Shown here in pieces: positions 7,395-8,568 of a stretch of DNA of 8,568 bases (position 1 is its first letter; each line of letters opens with the position of its first letter). Origin of the DNA: JAWXCH01 sp034440595. GTDB taxonomy: Bacteria > Planctomycetota > Planctomycetia > Pirellulales > JALHPA01. The notes beneath the pieces were generated by a model. That model made no database searches, was not told the DNA's origin, and saw nothing but the letters and a program-made list of their open reading frames with translations. Location of the stretch: contig JAWXCH010000009.1 in NCBI GenBank assembly GCA_034440595.1, forward strand, positions 1-8,568, written 5' to 3'. The position numbers and the translations under genes were made by a program.

Positions 7395-8186
7395 TTATCC
7401 AGATGGAGGTTTGGCCTGGATGGTTTCATTCAGCAGGATCAGCGCCGGATCCAGTGCATCGCGAAACAGGTAAACCATGCCGCCGATTCCAATCGACAGC
7501 AGGCCCAGTGTGATCAAGGAGTTTACACTGAAGCCAACCACCATGACGTTCAATTGAGGCAGCGTCTTTCCGATCAGGCCTAACAGGAGTGTGGCCAGCA
7601 GCAACGCGACCATGGCCGGTGCTGCGGCACGCATGCCCAGGGAGAAACTTTCGGCCAAGATGTTTACTAGCGTTTCGGCAATTCCGCTTGGGTAGCGTGC
7701 CGTGCCAATGGGGACGCTGTTGAACGACTGTAACAACGCGTCGATTAGACGACGATGCCCGTCGAGGATCGTAAATATGGCCACCGTCACCAGGTACAGC
7801 AAATGCGACAGCAGCGGAATTTGCTCATCAAAGCCGGGGTTGAAAACATCGGCTAGCGACATTCCACTCAGTTGACTGAGAATCTGCCCGGTGATTTGAA
7901 CGCCTGCCAGCAAAATGGCGATGCCCACGCCAAAGATCATTCCCAGTACTAGTTCATGAAAGACCAGAATACCCAGATCGACTATCGTCGTTGGGAACTG
8001 ATGCAAGGTGCCAAGCAACATGGGCGTGAGCAATACGGCCACGGCCACGGTAAAGAACCCGCGTACCTGCAGCGGCACATCGCTGGATGCCAACAGCGGA
8101 GCAGTCATCACCAGCCCGCTCACTCGAGACAGGACTAGAGTAAATGTCAGTAGCGGCGTGAAGTACCACAGTTCAGATAACATCAT
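7395..8186 (-). CDS. fliR: Flagellar biosynthetic protein FliR
   Basis: FliR is a multi-spanning membrane protein that, with FliP and FliQ, forms the helical export gate at the base of the flagellum. The 263 residues are the normal length. Family features are the N-terminal FTLVLSRVSGLVMTAPLL (15-32), the segment ELVLGMIFGVGIAI followed by GQILSQLSGMSLADVFNP (78-117), LDGHRRLIDALLQSFNSVPIG (141-161), and LGLIGKTLPQLNVMVVGF (202-219). About six hydrophobic segments can be seen. Two ATG codons stand in tandem (8186 and 8183); the first was taken. A GAGGG lies 13 bases upstream, rather far for a ribosome binding site. It sits 29 bases after fliQ and 24 before flhB, so the three genes probably share a transcript. 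It lacks the FlhB fusion found in some clostridia. Confidence 0.94.
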   Translation of the reverse strand: MMLSELWYFTPLLTFTLVLSRVSGLVMTAPLLASSDVPLQVRGFFTVAVAVLLTPMLLGTLHQFPTTIVDLGILVFHELVLGMIFGVGIAILLAGVQITGQILSQLSGMSLADVFNPGFDEQIPLLSHLLYLVTVAIFTILDGHRRLIDALLQSFNSVPIGTARYPSGIAETLVNILAESFSLGMRAAAPAMVALLLATLLLGLIGKTLPQLNVMVVGFSVNSLITLGLLSIGIGGMVYLFRDALDPALILLNETIQAKPPSG

Positions 8187-8215
8187 TTGATCCGCTGGAC
8201 CCTCACCTGCGACGG

Positions 8216-8482
8216 CTACAAGTTCTCGGGAATGGAGCGAATCAGATCTTGCGAGTACTCGACCATCTGTGTGATCAGCCAGGACATGGTGAGGCTCAGC
8301 ACTAAGAGCATGGAGAGCAGTTTGGGGACAAAGGCCACCGTCTGCTCTTGAATTTGCGTCAGTGCCTGCATCAGTCCTACTAGCAGGCCGACGAGCATGC
8401 CGACGAGCAGCACCGGCGAGCTGATCAACAGTGTGACCAGCATGGCGTTGCGGGCCAGTTCGACGGCGTCCTCGGGATCCAT
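8216..8482 (-). CDS. fliQ: Flagellar biosynthetic protein FliQ
   Basis: FliQ is a small two-helix membrane subunit present in several copies in the FliP-FliQ-FliR export gate. The 88 residues match the family length. Two hydrophobic helices lie at about 14-38 and 54-74. Between them is the family signature ALTQIQEQTVAFVPK (40-54), which makes the assignment secure. The N-terminal MDPEDAVELARNAM is also typical. The GLLVG-type repeat in helix 1 gives a short 12-base tandem repeat in the DNA (about 8381-8405) that is explained by coding. No Shine-Dalgarno is visible before the ATG at 8482. fliR follows after 29 bases. The upstream gene is outside or barely inside the window; fliP is the expected neighbour. 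Confidence 0.95.
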   Translation of the reverse strand: MDPEDAVELARNAMLVTLLISSPVLLVGMLVGLLVGLMQALTQIQEQTVAFVPKLLSMLLVLSLTMSWLITQMVEYSQDLIRSIPENL

Positions 8483-8504
8483 GATGGTTCTGTTAGTTTG
8501 GTGT

Positions 8505-8568
8505 TTAGGGGAGAATCGATTCAGTAGTTATTGCGGATTTAGAGTTGTAATCGCCGCCTACCCATGTC
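8505..8568 (-). other. Possible 3' tail of an upstream minus-strand gene (fliP expected, not recognised)
   Basis: One minus-strand frame is open from the window edge for 20 codons (starting TWVGGDYNSK) to a TAA at 8505-8507, 22 bases before fliQ, a gap much like the others in this cluster. A second frame ends at 8539-8541. Neither tail looks clearly like the FliP C-terminus, and the stretch is AT-rich for coding DNA here, so it may be only the fliQ leader. Confidence 0.2.

Noticed and set aside
8381..8405. 12-base tandem repeat within fliQ
   Set aside because: It encodes the repetitive Gly-Leu-Val helix of FliQ and is explained by protein sequence.
8513..8522. 10-bp palindrome GAATCGATTC upstream of fliQ
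   Set aside because: Palindromes of this length are expected several times by chance in a window this size and no promoter was found beside it.

Overview
The window looks like chromosomal DNA of a planctomycete, probably of the Pirellula/Rhodopirellula type. The main evidence is a pair of genes on the minus strand. One encodes a very large secreted protein with the planctomycete-type cytochrome c domain, DUF1549 and DUF1553. The other encodes a DUF1501 protein with a twin-arginine-type leader. This pairing is a hallmark of that phylum. The tRNA without an encoded CCA end and the near absence of Shine-Dalgarno sequences fit as well. The species cannot be named from the sequence alone.

Layout from left to right. 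Bases 1-1076 (+) hold the 3' part of an APC-family amino acid permease whose N-terminus lies outside the window. Its stop codon sits in a hairpin that best fits a terminator for the opposite strand. A tRNA-Leu(UAG) gene follows at 1125-1206 (-), converging on the permease. Bases 1207-1365 hold only a possible tRNA promoter and weak stems. The DUF1501 gene (1366-2826, -) and the PSD1-type cytochrome gene (2869-6150, -) are 42 bases apart and probably form one transcript. A sigma70-like promoter with a perfect TATAAT lies just upstream, in the gap 6151-6296. From 6297 to 8482 (-) come three flagellar export-gate genes in the order fliQ, fliR, flhB, with gaps of 29 and 24 bases. The last 86 bases carry only the leader of fliQ and perhaps the tail of an upstream gene.

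How the genes work together. FliQ, FliR and FlhB are inner-membrane parts of the flagellar type III export apparatus and would be made together. The cytochrome/DUF1501 pair is exported, the first probably by Sec with heme attachment outside the cytoplasm and the second probably by Tat. They are presumed partners, but their biochemical role is not established. No flhA follows flhB here.

No clearly new system is visible. The points most worth a second look are the LamG module inserted in the helical linker of the cytochrome protein, the NPTE instead of NPTH at the FlhB self-cleavage site, and the hairpins that contain the stop codons of flhB and the permease.
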